DNA from: an uncultured Bacteroidales bacterium
Lineage (GTDB): Bacteria; Bacteroidota; Bacteroidia; Bacteroidales; Paludibacteraceae
DNA length: 61,067 nucleotides
Direction of reading: 5' to 3'
NCBI GenBank assembly: GCA_946059305.1
Contig: CAMGMU010000003.1
Span: 1 to 61,067 of the forward strand
The position numbers were made by a program, and so were the translations under genes. A model generated the notes under the pieces. The model was not told the origin of the DNA, did not search any database, and saw only the letters and a program-made list of their open reading frames with translations. Below are positions 52,891 to 61,000 of the stretch, one piece after another. Within the stretch, counting starts at the first letter, position 1. Each line of letters starts with the position of its first letter.

Positions 52891-52922
52891 CAAAAGTACT
52901 GCTTTTTTTTGGAATACGCAAG
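52891..52922 (-). promoter_or_regulatory. Promoter of the LytTR gene
   Basis: On the minus strand CTTG (52922-52919), a 20-nt spacer with an A8 tract ending GCAG, then TACTTTTG (52898-52891). The leader is about 15 nt. Confidence 0.75.
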
Positions 52923-52943
52923 CAAAACAGCTGAAAATATACG

Positions 52944-53022
52944 CTTTGGGACGAATGGACAAGAATAGGGATAAACGGCATATTCAACCAACTGTCACTA
53001 TTCCCTACCACGTATCCCAAAG
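52944..53022. promoter_or_regulatory. Nested dyad upstream of the TonB receptor promoter
   Basis: CTTTGGGA (52944-52951) pairs with TCCCAAAG (53015-53022), and inside it TAGGGATA (52966-52973) nearly pairs with TATTCCCTA (52998-53006). The right half ends 1 nt before the -33 box of the TonB gene. This could be an operator for the adjacent LytTR regulator; that is inference. Confidence 0.45.
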
Positions 53023-53023
53023 G

Positions 53024-53055
53024 TTTGCAGGAATAAAATAAAGGTTATAATTTTG
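53024..53055 (+). promoter_or_regulatory. Promoter of the TonB-dependent receptor gene
   Basis: TTTG (53024-53027), 20 nt, TAATTTTG (53048-53055). The leader to the ATG at 53109 is about 48 nt. Confidence 0.78.
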
Positions 53056-53108
53056 CAGCGTCAAACAAAACTGCGAGAACAATGAAACACCACCAAACAA
53101 CTGAAAAA

Positions 53109-55313
53109 ATGAAAAATATCTTCTCTCTTTTTGCCTCCAATGCACTCCTTGCAATCTTATTCAGTCTAATAAGCTATGGCGCACAAGCGCAAGAAATCGA
53201 CAGTCTGCTACTCCGGCAGATGGATTCTATCCAACAGCTTTTTCAAATAGAGGAAATCACGGTAAAAGCAAGCCTTCCGAAAACACGTATGAAAGGCGAT
53301 GCTATCTGTACGCGCGTAGCTGGCAGCGTATTGGAGCATGCTGGAACAGCAGAAGACGTGCTCTCTAAAGTGCCCGGACTCGTCGTCAAGCAGGGGCAGA
53401 TAGAGGTTCTCGGCAAAGGTACACCTATATATTATATTAATGGGAGGAAGGTGGAAGACCCGCTCGAGTTGCAACGCTTACAAAGTACTGAGATTAAAGA
53501 AGTGGAAGTGATTCGTACACCAGGAGCACAATATAATGCCGAAGCGAATGCTATCGTAAGGATTCGTACCGTAAAACGCGAGGGCGAAGGTTGGGGCTTA
53601 TTTGCATCAATCAACGATACGTATTGTCCTCGCTATTCCAACAATCAAATGGGCGGACAAATAAACATGAATTATCGATTCAAAACGTTCGATTTTATCG
53701 GAGGATTTGGAACCAATGACCATCGGTTGAACCGCTTCGTTGCCAAGAATACACAGGAGATGTATTATCCAGGAAAGGCGTTTATTCAATCAGCAGAACA
53801 AGTATATAAGCAACATAATACAAGCATCAACTACCATTTAGGGATGGATTTGCAAATCAGCGAGCATCATAGTGTCGGTATCCGGATGGAGCGGCAAGAC
53901 AATCTCATTGGGCATTCTGACCTCATCCTAAGCGATACGGTGATGCTGAATGGGCAAGCGAGCGACTTGCTGGAGAGCCGCAGCCTAACGACTTCAGATG
54001 GCTTGAACAGTTGGCTCGCACAAGCTTACTACTCGGGCAAGATTCATCAGTTAGAAATCAATCTTAACCTTGATTATTATCACACGCACCAACGCGAACA
54101 AGCGCTGACGAATGAACGCTCTCTACAAGACAGCCGCAGCGTAACGACTCGCAGCCGAGCGGATGGCAATATGTATGCCGGAAAAATCGAGATAGCCTAC
54201 CCTTCGAAAATAGGTATGCTGCATGCTGGAGCGGAAGTCTCACTACTGATGCGCCACAATCAGTATCAAGCCCTTGGCAGCACCATCCCAGCCGATACCT
54301 CGCGCATACGCGATAATATATATGGTGTGTTTGCGGATTATTGCTTCAATATTCCCAAAGCGGGCGTGCTGAACGTTGGTATTAGGTATGAGTGTACGGA
54401 TTTCCGCTCGCACAGCTTGCAAGCGGAGGTGAAGCGAATGATGCACAACGTGTACCCCTCGGCTTCGTTCTGTACGAGCATCGGACAAGTGGAAAGCTCG
54501 CTTTCGTATGCCGTAAAAACGTATAGACCCAACTATCGGGCGCTTCGCAGCAACATTGAATACACCAATCGCTATATGCTCACCAGCGGCAATCCCAACC
54601 TCAAAAACGAGATCAATCATCAGGCTGCTATCCAAGCCCGATGGCGTTTCCTCTCGGGTGTGATGACCTACGAATACAAGATTAATGGCATCTTCGATTG
54701 GGCTTTTTCTTATGATGAAAACGAGCAAATCATGATGTATTGGGTGAATCTAGAGGAACCTATCCATCGCTTGAGCGCATTCGTCAATGCCAGCCCAACG
54801 ATTGGTGTATGGAACATGAACTACACGCTCGGTGTACAGAAACAATGGCTTAGTATGGAGCAAGAGGATACCCGAGAGGCAAGCGGTAAACGCATGATAC
54901 ACTATAACAAACCGATGTGGATATTCAACGCTAACAACGCTTTCGTATTCCCAACGCGCACGAAAAAGCACGGACCATGGGTATTAGAAATCAATAGTGA
55001 ACTCTTCTCCGGAGCCCATTGGGGAAACGCGGAATTGATTGGTTGTAACTGGAATCTGAGCGTGGTGCTGCAAAAATCGTGGTTGAAAAACAACGCGCTT
55101 TCTGTAAGACTGAAAATTAACGATATTTTCCACACCGCCTATCAGAAAGCCAAATTGGATATGGGAAGCATCATCTTTACGCAGACGCCAATGCATGGCG
55201 AGCAGCGATCGGTATATGATCCGCAAACCATCAGTTTAAGCGTGCGCTACCGATTGAATTACATGAAGAAGGAGCATTCTGGTGCAGGAAACGAGACCAA
55301 AGGACGATTGTAA
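53109..55313 (+). CDS. TonB-dependent outer-membrane beta-barrel protein
   Basis: This protein of about 734 residues has a signal peptide (starting MKNIFSLFASNALLAILFS, ending GAQAQ), a plug domain (about 45-140, with EDVLSKVPGLVVKQGQIEVLG and IYYINGRKV) and a long beta barrel with many aromatic, alternating strands ending in LSVRYRLNYM. It belongs to the outer-membrane beta-barrel (OMP_b-brl_3) branch and lacks the carboxypeptidase-like N-terminal domain of SusC. No SusD partner is present. The ligand is unknown. The start at 53109 fits the signal better than the ATG at 53082. A hairpin follows at 55321-55355. Confidence 0.88.
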   Translation: MKNIFSLFASNALLAILFSLISYGAQAQEIDSLLLRQMDSIQQLFQIEEITVKASLPKTRMKGDAICTRVAGSVLEHAGTAEDVLSKVPGLVVKQGQIEVLGKGTPIYYINGRKVEDPLELQRLQSTEIKEVEVIRTPGAQYNAEANAIVRIRTVKREGEGWGLFASINDTYCPRYSNNQMGGQINMNYRFKTFDFIGGFGTNDHRLNRFVAKNTQEMYYPGKAFIQSAEQVYKQHNTSINYHLGMDLQISEHHSVGIRMERQDNLIGHSDLILSDTVMLNGQASDLLESRSLTTSDGLNSWLAQAYYSGKIHQLEINLNLDYYHTHQREQALTNERSLQDSRSVTTRSRADGNMYAGKIEIAYPSKIGMLHAGAEVSLLMRHNQYQALGSTIPADTSRIRDNIYGVFADYCFNIPKAGVLNVGIRYECTDFRSHSLQAEVKRMMHNVYPSASFCTSIGQVESSLSYAVKTYRPNYRALRSNIEYTNRYMLTSGNPNLKNEINHQAAIQARWRFLSGVMTYEYKINGIFDWAFSYDENEQIMMYWVNLEEPIHRLSAFVNASPTIGVWNMNYTLGVQKQWLSMEQEDTREASGKRMIHYNKPMWIFNANNAFVFPTRTKKHGPWVLEINSELFSGAHWGNAELIGCNWNLSVVLQKSWLKNNALSVRLKINDIFHTAYQKAKLDMGSIIFTQTPMHGEQRSVYDPQTISLSVRYRLNYMKKEHSGAGNETKGRL

Positions 55314-55320
55314 GAAATAC

Positions 55321-55355
55321 AACAATCCCGCAGCTTCACAGCTTGCGGGATTGTT
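55321..55355. terminator. Hairpin after the TonB receptor gene
   Basis: AACAATCCCGC and GCGGGATTGTT pair with an inner AGCT/AGCT stem and one bulged base. T-runs on both sides are weak. It could end the TonB transcript and also an RNA coming from 55470. Confidence 0.6.
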
Positions 55356-55465
55356 GCATGTACGATATGTACATGTAGTTAGTAGTAATTTGTAGTAATG
55401 TCTTTCGACAATTCCAATAGTGTGTAGTAGTAAAGAATCAGTAGTAGTATATCTTTTTCTAAGAC
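55356..55465 (-). ncRNA. Candidate small RNA opposite the TonB 3' region
   Basis: A -7 box (TAATTTTG, 55477-55470) preceded by AAAAAGCAG points leftward into a non-coding stretch that ends at the hairpin 55321-55355. The RNA would carry repeated ACTAC blocks. Its segment 55416-55438 is complementary to 48313-48334 of short RNA module 1 over 22-23 nt with one bulge and one wobble. The -33 box is not evident, which lowers confidence. Confidence 0.35.
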
Positions 55466-55625
55466 GCTGCAAAATTACTGCTTTTTCGCGAAGTATAAGT
55501 CCTATAGAAACAAATCTTATTCTTTTTCGCGCAAATGGATGGCAGTTTGTTTTGGAATTTTATTATATTTTTTGCGAAATATAAAAGCATTTCTTGTTAA
55601 AACATAAATTGATTGTGGAAATGTA

Positions 55626-55668
55626 TTAAAAAAATCGCCAAATCGGGATGATTCGGCGATTTTTGATT
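55626..55668. terminator. Terminator of the CoA-transferase gene
   Basis: AAAAATCGCC and GGCGATTTTT pair around an inner AATC/GATT stem and are followed by seven T on the minus strand, 20 nt after the stop at 55688. The gap 55314-55687 otherwise holds the candidate RNA and AT-rich sequence. Confidence 0.8.
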
Positions 55669-55687
55669 TTTTTGGTGCTAAGGATAA

Positions 55688-57193
55688 TTAACGCTTATAA
55701 TTTTCCCATTTGGTGTTGCGCATGTCTCCAGATTTGAGGAATTCCTCGTGCATAGCCAATGCGCAAGAGAGGGTGTGAGGCGTATGAGCGGTCTTGCTCA
55801 TTTCGAGGTACTCACGCAGCATCGGACGGTACTCCGGATCCACACAGTTATCGATAATCTCGTGAGCGCGCTGAATCGGGCTCTTGCCGCGGAGGTCTGC
55901 GATACCATGCTCGGTGATGATCACCTTAACAGAGTGCTCCGAGTGATCCAAGTGAGAAACCATCGGAACAAAAGCCGAGATGGCGCCTCCCTTAGCGGTA
56001 GAAGGCGTCGTGTAAATAGAGATATAGGCATTGCGCGTAAAGTCGCCGCTACCACCGATACCATTCATCATCTTCGTGCCGCAAACGTGGGTCGAGTTGA
56101 TGTTGCCGAAAATATCGGCCTCAAGAGCGGTATTGATGGTAATCAAGCCCATACGACGAGCAAGCTCAGGGTTGTTGGAGATTTCCTGCGGACGGAGCAC
56201 GATTTTATCTTTGAAGAAATCCATGTGGTCGATGATATCCTGTAACTTATCCGACCCGATGGTGAGCGAGCAACCAGAAGCGAATTTGCATCGTCCCTCT
56301 TTCATCAGTCCGATAACGGAATCCTGAATCACCTCCGTGTACATCTCAAAAGCAGGGATATGCTTATTTTCTCCAAGTGCACCCAAAACGGCATTGGCTA
56401 CATTACCCACACCAGACTGAATAGGCAGGAAAGAAGCCGGAATACGCCCTTCCTTCATCTCTTTCTCAAGGAAAGCGGCTACGTTGGCGCCAATCTTAGC
56501 CGTAGTCTCATCGAGCGGAGTAAACTTACCAACCTCATTGGGGCGGTTGGTGCGCACAACGGCTACCAGCTTTTCTGCGGGTATGGTTACGCAATCCGTA
56601 CCGATGCGGTCAGAGGGCTTATATACGGGAATCTCACGGCGTTGTGGGGGGTCAGCAGGCTCGTAGATATCGTGCATGCCGCGCATCGAAGCGGGCATAG
56701 CCTCGTTGAGCTCTACGATGACTTTATCGGCCAAACGGCAGAACGTAGGAACATTACCTACGCCAGCAGTCAATACAATCTCTACCTTACCGTCTTTCTC
56801 TACAAGGTCACAAGCCTCAACGATAGCAAAATCAGGCTTGGGGAGGAAGCCGTACCGCAAGTCTTGCGCCAATTCAGAGAGGTGCATATCGTAGTAATGA
56901 GCGCCTTGGGCATTGAGCTCCGTACGGAGGTCTTTGTTGCCCTGATATGGCGTACGGAAAGCGATAGCATGAGCGCGAGCCAATGCACCATCGCAAGAGT
57001 CGCCGGTAGAAGCGCCGGTGTACATACCAATCTTAAACGGTTTGCCTTCTGCGTGGAGTGCTTCGGCCTTGTGAGCAATAGCTGTAGGAACATCTTTGGG
57101 AGCACCTGCCGGAGTAAAACCTCCCATGCCGCAGATTGCACCGTCGAAAACCAATGCGGCAGCCTCATCGGCTGTCATAAATGGAAATGCCAT
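55688..57193 (-). CDS. Succinate/acetate-type CoA transferase
   Basis: This 501-residue class I CoA transferase of the acetyl-CoA hydrolase/transferase family moves CoA between short acyl groups such as succinyl, acetyl or propionyl. The catalytic Glu lies in AFEMYTEVIQDS (about residue 287), the oxyanion-type glycine segment in CGMGGFTPAGAPKD, and the C-terminal part has TEHGIADLRGKSP. The length fits succinate CoA-transferases. Together with mdh it suits succinate/propionate fermentation. It lies downstream of fba on the same strand, behind a terminator, so it is probably transcribed separately. Confidence 0.9.
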   Translation of the reverse strand: MAFPFMTADEAAALVFDGAICGMGGFTPAGAPKDVPTAIAHKAEALHAEGKPFKIGMYTGASTGDSCDGALARAHAIAFRTPYQGNKDLRTELNAQGAHYYDMHLSELAQDLRYGFLPKPDFAIVEACDLVEKDGKVEIVLTAGVGNVPTFCRLADKVIVELNEAMPASMRGMHDIYEPADPPQRREIPVYKPSDRIGTDCVTIPAEKLVAVVRTNRPNEVGKFTPLDETTAKIGANVAAFLEKEMKEGRIPASFLPIQSGVGNVANAVLGALGENKHIPAFEMYTEVIQDSVIGLMKEGRCKFASGCSLTIGSDKLQDIIDHMDFFKDKIVLRPQEISNNPELARRMGLITINTALEADIFGNINSTHVCGTKMMNGIGGSGDFTRNAYISIYTTPSTAKGGAISAFVPMVSHLDHSEHSVKVIITEHGIADLRGKSPIQRAHEIIDNCVDPEYRPMLREYLEMSKTAHTPHTLSCALAMHEEFLKSGDMRNTKWENYKR

Positions 57194-57260
57194 GATACTT
57201 AGAAATTAGGAGAAACGCATGCCCGAAAGCATGAGAATCATAAATAATGATAACAATTGA

Positions 57261-57288
57261 AAATCCCCACCCCGGTTGGGGCGGGGAT
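57261..57288 (-). terminator. fba terminator
   Basis: ATCCCCACCCC and GGGGCGGGGAT form an 11-bp stem with loop GGTT and one mismatch, followed by a short T-run on the minus strand, 20 nt after the fba stop. Confidence 0.7.
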
Positions 57289-57308
57289 ATGATTAGTAGC
57301 AAAGAATC

Positions 57309-58310
57309 TTACTCTGCCTTGCCGTCAGAACCGAGCACGTTGATAATCTTATGCTTGTAGAGTTCAATCATCAAATCGCGAGCAGGGCCGCAATATTTGC
57401 GTGGGTCGAACTCACCCGGCTTCTCTGCAAACACCTTGCGCACAGCAGCGGTGAAAGCCAGACGCGAGTCAGAGTCGATATTAATCTTGCAAACAGCGCT
57501 CTTAGCTGCTTTGCGGAGCTGCTCCTCGGGGATACCTACAGCATCAGGCAACTTGCCACCGTTGGCGTTGATGATATCTACATACTCCTGAGGAACGGAC
57601 GAAGAGCCATGGAGAACGATAGGGAAACCAGGGAGCTTCTCCATGATAGCATCGAGAACGTCAAATGCCAATGGGGGCGGAACGAGGCGGCCGGTCTTGG
57701 GGTCAACAGTGCACTGCTCGCGGGTGAACTTATACGCACCGTGAGAAGTACCGATAGAGATAGCGAGCGAGTCGCAACCGGTGCGGGTAGCAAAATCTAC
57801 CACCTCTTCCGGCTTGGTGTAATGGCTTTCTGCAGCACTTACTTCGTCTTCTACACCAGCGAGCACACCGAGCTCAGCCTCTACCGTTACGTCGAACTGA
57901 TGAGCATATTCTACTACTTTCTTGGTGAGGGCGATGTTCTCCTCATAAGGCAGGTGCGAACCATCAATCATTACCGAAGAGAAACCGAAATCAACGCAGC
58001 TCTTGCAGGTCTCGAAGCTGTCACCATGATCCAGATGAAGAACAATCTGCGGATGCTCCCAACCGAGTTCTTTAGCGTACTCTACTGCACCCTGAGCCAT
58101 GTAGCGGAGAAGGGTCTGGTTAGCATACTGACGAGCACCCTTGGATACCTGAAGAATAACCGGACTCTTGGTAGCAGCAGAAGCCGTAATGATTGCCTGG
58201 AGCTGCTCCATGTTGTTGAAATTGAAGGCCGGAATAGCATAGCCGCCCTTGATTGCCTTTGCAAACATCTCGCGGGTGTTTACAAGACCGAGTTCTTTGA
58301 AGTTTACCAT
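57309..58310 (-). CDS. fba: Class II fructose-bisphosphate aldolase
   Basis: This 333-residue zinc aldolase splits fructose 1,6-bisphosphate in glycolysis and works in reverse in gluconeogenesis. Metal and substrate motifs are visible: YAIPAFNFNN near the start, LHLDHGDS (catalytic Asp and zinc His), SVMIDGSHLPYEENI, VEAELG and a glycine-rich SIGTSHGAYKF. The C-terminal KYCGPARDLM fits the family. A promoter lies at 58397-58428. Confidence 0.96.
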   Translation of the reverse strand: MVNFKELGLVNTREMFAKAIKGGYAIPAFNFNNMEQLQAIITASAATKSPVILQVSKGARQYANQTLLRYMAQGAVEYAKELGWEHPQIVLHLDHGDSFETCKSCVDFGFSSVMIDGSHLPYEENIALTKKVVEYAHQFDVTVEAELGVLAGVEDEVSAAESHYTKPEEVVDFATRTGCDSLAISIGTSHGAYKFTREQCTVDPKTGRLVPPPLAFDVLDAIMEKLPGFPIVLHGSSSVPQEYVDIINANGGKLPDAVGIPEEQLRKAAKSAVCKINIDSDSRLAFTAAVRKVFAEKPGEFDPRKYCGPARDLMIELYKHKIINVLGSDGKAE

Positions 58311-58396
58311 TTTTTTACCTATTTTAATACAAATAAAATCGTATGTTCACATGCTGCGAAAATCAACCAACGAGCCAATCTCACAGTTTTGCGCTG

Positions 58397-58428
58397 CAAA
58401 ATTACACTTTTTTTTTGATATCTACAAA
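58397..58428 (-). promoter_or_regulatory. fba promoter
   Basis: On the minus strand TTTG (58428-58425), a 20-nt spacer with an A9 tract, and TAATTTTG (58404-58397). The leader is about 80 nt. Confidence 0.82.
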
Positions 58429-58494
58429 TTTCAGGTGCGGATTTGGGGCTAAAAGTTGAATATGATACATTCAGTTTACAATTTTTCGTAAAGA

Positions 58495-58526
58495 TTTGCG
58501 TATGTCAGAAAAAAACACTAACTTTG
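58495..58526 (+). promoter_or_regulatory. Promoter of the AXE1-type esterase gene
   Basis: TTTG (58495-58498), 20 nt with an A7 tract, TAACTTTG (58519-58526). This places the transcription start beyond the in-frame ATG codons at 58496 and 58502, so translation must begin at 58580. Confidence 0.8.
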
Positions 58527-58579
58527 CACACAAAGTTTATGCACCGGCAAAAAGGAATAACAAAATTAATAACAACGAT

Positions 58580-59950
58580 ATGAAACGCATTCTTTCATTA
58601 TTTTTCATTTTAATGAGCACATTGTCGTTTGCGCAACGCACCAACACCCGCGGATACGTAACGATAGAGCTCACGCCCGACCATGCGGATTGGACGTATC
58701 AAACGGGCGAAAATGTTCAGATTCAAGTGACACCCAAATTGCATTATGTACCTATGCAGAATGCACTGGTGCATTATACCTGGGGGCCGGAGATTCGGCC
58801 GGCAGAAGAGGAGAAAGACCTCTCAGTAGGCAAAAACGGCAGCATCAGTCTTAAACTTCGCGGTTCGAAAGTGCCGGGATTTAAAAAACTGACGGTAACA
58901 ACCGAATACGATGGTACAAAATATACCAACACCATCAATATTGCTTTTTCTCCGGAGCGCATTGAACCCACCGCTGTGATGCCTCACGATTTCCTTGATT
59001 TCTGGAATAATGAGATTAAGAGGGCTCGCAAGATTGCTCTTGAGCCGCTCTTCACGCTCCATCCCGAGCGTTGCACCGGCACCTATGATGTGTATGAGGT
59101 GCGTTTTCAGAACACCAAGAAGGGCGAATACCTCTATGGCGCACTCTGTACGCCTAAGGGCGTCAACCCTGCCGATACGGCTGCTACGCGTACGTATCCC
59201 GTGATGATTATCTGGCCGGGAGCCGGAGTGAAGCCGCATCCTGGTCTGCCTGATTATTTCCTCGAAAAGGGCATCATGACCCTCGAGATGGGTATTCATG
59301 GCATCCCCGTAATGGAACGCCAAGAATGGTATAGCGCCCTCGGACAGTCTGCATTGGCAGGCTACCCCAATATAGGCATGGATGACCGCAGCACGTATTA
59401 TTACAAGAAAGTGTTTACTGGTACGGTCCGCACTGTAGATATGCTCTGCGAGATGGCGTGTGTGGACACGACTCACATTGCTTGCTTTGGTGGCAGTCAG
59501 GGAGGAGCGCTCAGTATTGTGCACGCGGCTCTTGATAAACGAATCCGGTGTACTGCCGTAGCCTATCCGGCTATGTGTGAACTGGCGGGCGAATATCGCG
59601 GAAGAGTGGGCGGATGGCCGCATTTTTGGACTGGTGGAAAACCTGATTATAAGCAACTTATGAAGCAAGATGGCTATAGGAGCGCCCTTGCTCTGGAGGC
59701 AGTGCAAGAACAACGAGTAAGGACATTGGACTATTATGATGTGGTCAATTTTGCTCGCCTTATAACGTGTCCTGTTTGGTTCCAGATTGGCTTTAACGAC
59801 CATGTATGTTGCCCCACCAGCACCTTCAGTGCATACAACGTGTTGACGGCTGAGAAAGAGCTCTTTACGCCCCTTGATTGCGGCCATTGGCAATACCCTG
59901 AGCACCGACAAAAACGCGCTAATTGGCTCATTGAGCATCTAATAAAGTGA
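58580..59950 (+). CDS. AXE1/CE7-type acetyl esterase, secreted
   Basis: This protein of about 456 residues has a signal peptide (MKRILSLFFILMSTLSFAQ). An N-terminal Ig-like beta domain (about 20-125) precedes an alpha/beta hydrolase domain of the acetylxylan esterase/cephalosporin-C deacetylase family. The nucleophile lies in CFGGSQGGAL (about 308), acidic Asp in QIGFNDHVCCPTST and His in DCGHWQYPE. The Cys-Cys-Pro segment after the Asp is conserved in CE7 enzymes. It likely deacetylates plant sugars in the periplasm. The zeta-like kinase gene follows after 27 nt. Confidence 0.9.
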   Translation: MKRILSLFFILMSTLSFAQRTNTRGYVTIELTPDHADWTYQTGENVQIQVTPKLHYVPMQNALVHYTWGPEIRPAEEEKDLSVGKNGSISLKLRGSKVPGFKKLTVTTEYDGTKYTNTINIAFSPERIEPTAVMPHDFLDFWNNEIKRARKIALEPLFTLHPERCTGTYDVYEVRFQNTKKGEYLYGALCTPKGVNPADTAATRTYPVMIIWPGAGVKPHPGLPDYFLEKGIMTLEMGIHGIPVMERQEWYSALGQSALAGYPNIGMDDRSTYYYKKVFTGTVRTVDMLCEMACVDTTHIACFGGSQGGALSIVHAALDKRIRCTAVAYPAMCELAGEYRGRVGGWPHFWTGGKPDYKQLMKQDGYRSALALEAVQEQRVRTLDYYDVVNFARLITCPVWFQIGFNDHVCCPTSTFSAYNVLTAEKELFTPLDCGHWQYPEHRQKRANWLIEHLIK

Positions 59951-59977
59951 TAATCACTATTTAAAAACACAATAACT

Positions 59978-60787
59978 ATGGCAGAATTCAATGCAGCGCC
60001 GCAAGACCGATTGGCTATCCACGATAGCTCGCTGCGGCTTAAAGACCTCGAAAGCCTCCCACTCGATGAGTTTTTCTCCGTGTTGGGACCATGCTATGAA
60101 GAGGTGGAACGCACCAACGAAGAAGTGCTTGAAGACTATTTTACCCACGTTGAAACCACGCATATATCCACGCAGGACGTGGAGAGAGCAACTGTAGACG
60201 GACAGCGGCCTACGCTCGTGATTATGGCTGGTCCAAATGGAGCAGGAAAGACCACTATCATGACGCGTTTAGCCAAATGCGGATGGCTCAAAGGGATGGT
60301 TTATCAAAATCAGGATTTCATAGCGCAAAACCTCTTTGGAGGTTGGAACAACGATGATGCCATCAAGAAATCTGAGGTGTATTGCTATGACCAACGCGAG
60401 TCATGCTTGAGAGAGAAAAAATCCATTGCATTTGAAACGGTCAGCGGCTTGAGTAAACTTGATTATATCCGTAGAGCCAAAGCTGCAGGCTATCACGTGA
60501 TCTATCTCTTCGTATGCACCTATTCGCCTACTGTACACGCTTCGCGTGTAGCTATCCGTGTAATGAAGGGCGGTCACAGCATCGCGATACCCACCATCAT
60601 CAGCCGCTATATGGAGTCGTTGCTCAACAGCCGTGCGCTCACCCGCATCGCCGACCACGCGTATATCTTCGACAACTCCGAGCACAACAAGATGGCCAAA
60701 CTTATCTTAGAGTTTGAAAACGGTAACCTTACCAAGCAGTATGTTGACCATCTTCCTCGATGGGCTATGACCATCCTCGAGCAGTAA
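59978..60787 (+). CDS. Zeta-toxin-like P-loop kinase
   Basis: This 269-residue protein has the Walker A motif GPNGAGKT (85-92), a following YQNQDFIA (the zeta NxDxxR-like position), FETVSG, and RVAIRVMKGGHSI with a RYMESLLN helix, all typical of the COG4185/zeta-like kinase family. Zeta toxins phosphorylate UDP-N-acetylglucosamine and block wall synthesis; many relatives are housekeeping-like and unpaired. The first ~75 residues are a separate acidic helical region not seen in minimal zeta kinases. No epsilon-like antitoxin gene is next to it. A terminator lies at 60817-60848. Confidence 0.82.
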   Translation: MAEFNAAPQDRLAIHDSSLRLKDLESLPLDEFFSVLGPCYEEVERTNEEVLEDYFTHVETTHISTQDVERATVDGQRPTLVIMAGPNGAGKTTIMTRLAKCGWLKGMVYQNQDFIAQNLFGGWNNDDAIKKSEVYCYDQRESCLREKKSIAFETVSGLSKLDYIRRAKAAGYHVIYLFVCTYSPTVHASRVAIRVMKGGHSIAIPTIISRYMESLLNSRALTRIADHAYIFDNSEHNKMAKLILEFENGNLTKQYVDHLPRWAMTILEQ

Positions 60788-60816
60788 GTACATTTTTCAA
60801 ATAACGAAAAAGAAAG

Positions 60817-60848
60817 AAATCCCATCGCGCAAAACGATGGGATTTTTT
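60817..60848 (+). terminator. Terminator of the esterase-kinase pair
   Basis: AAATCCCATCG and its exact complement form an 11-bp stem with a 7-nt loop, followed by TTT on the plus strand. Confidence 0.85.
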
Positions 60849-60893
60849 CATACATGGATAGTTATATACCAAAATTTTAGAAAAAACACACGT

Positions 60894-61000
60894 GGGGTAA
60901 CCGAGGTAACCGGAGTAACCAGGGGCTGATTGAGCTGCTTACTCCGGAGGCTGATTGGCTTCCGGTTACCCGGGTTACCTCGGTTACCCCGGTTACCTCC
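60894..61000. repeat. GGTAACC tandem and inverted repeat array
   Basis: The left arm has three GTAACC-type units (60897-60920) and the right arm four GGTTACC units (60964-60996). The 18-bp segment 60894-60911 is the exact reverse complement of 60973-60990. The loop region repeats GGCTGATT twice (60924-60931, 60949-60956). A T7 run follows at 61005. No gene is visible from 60788 to the end; the last 50 bases are very AT-rich. Confidence 0.8.
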
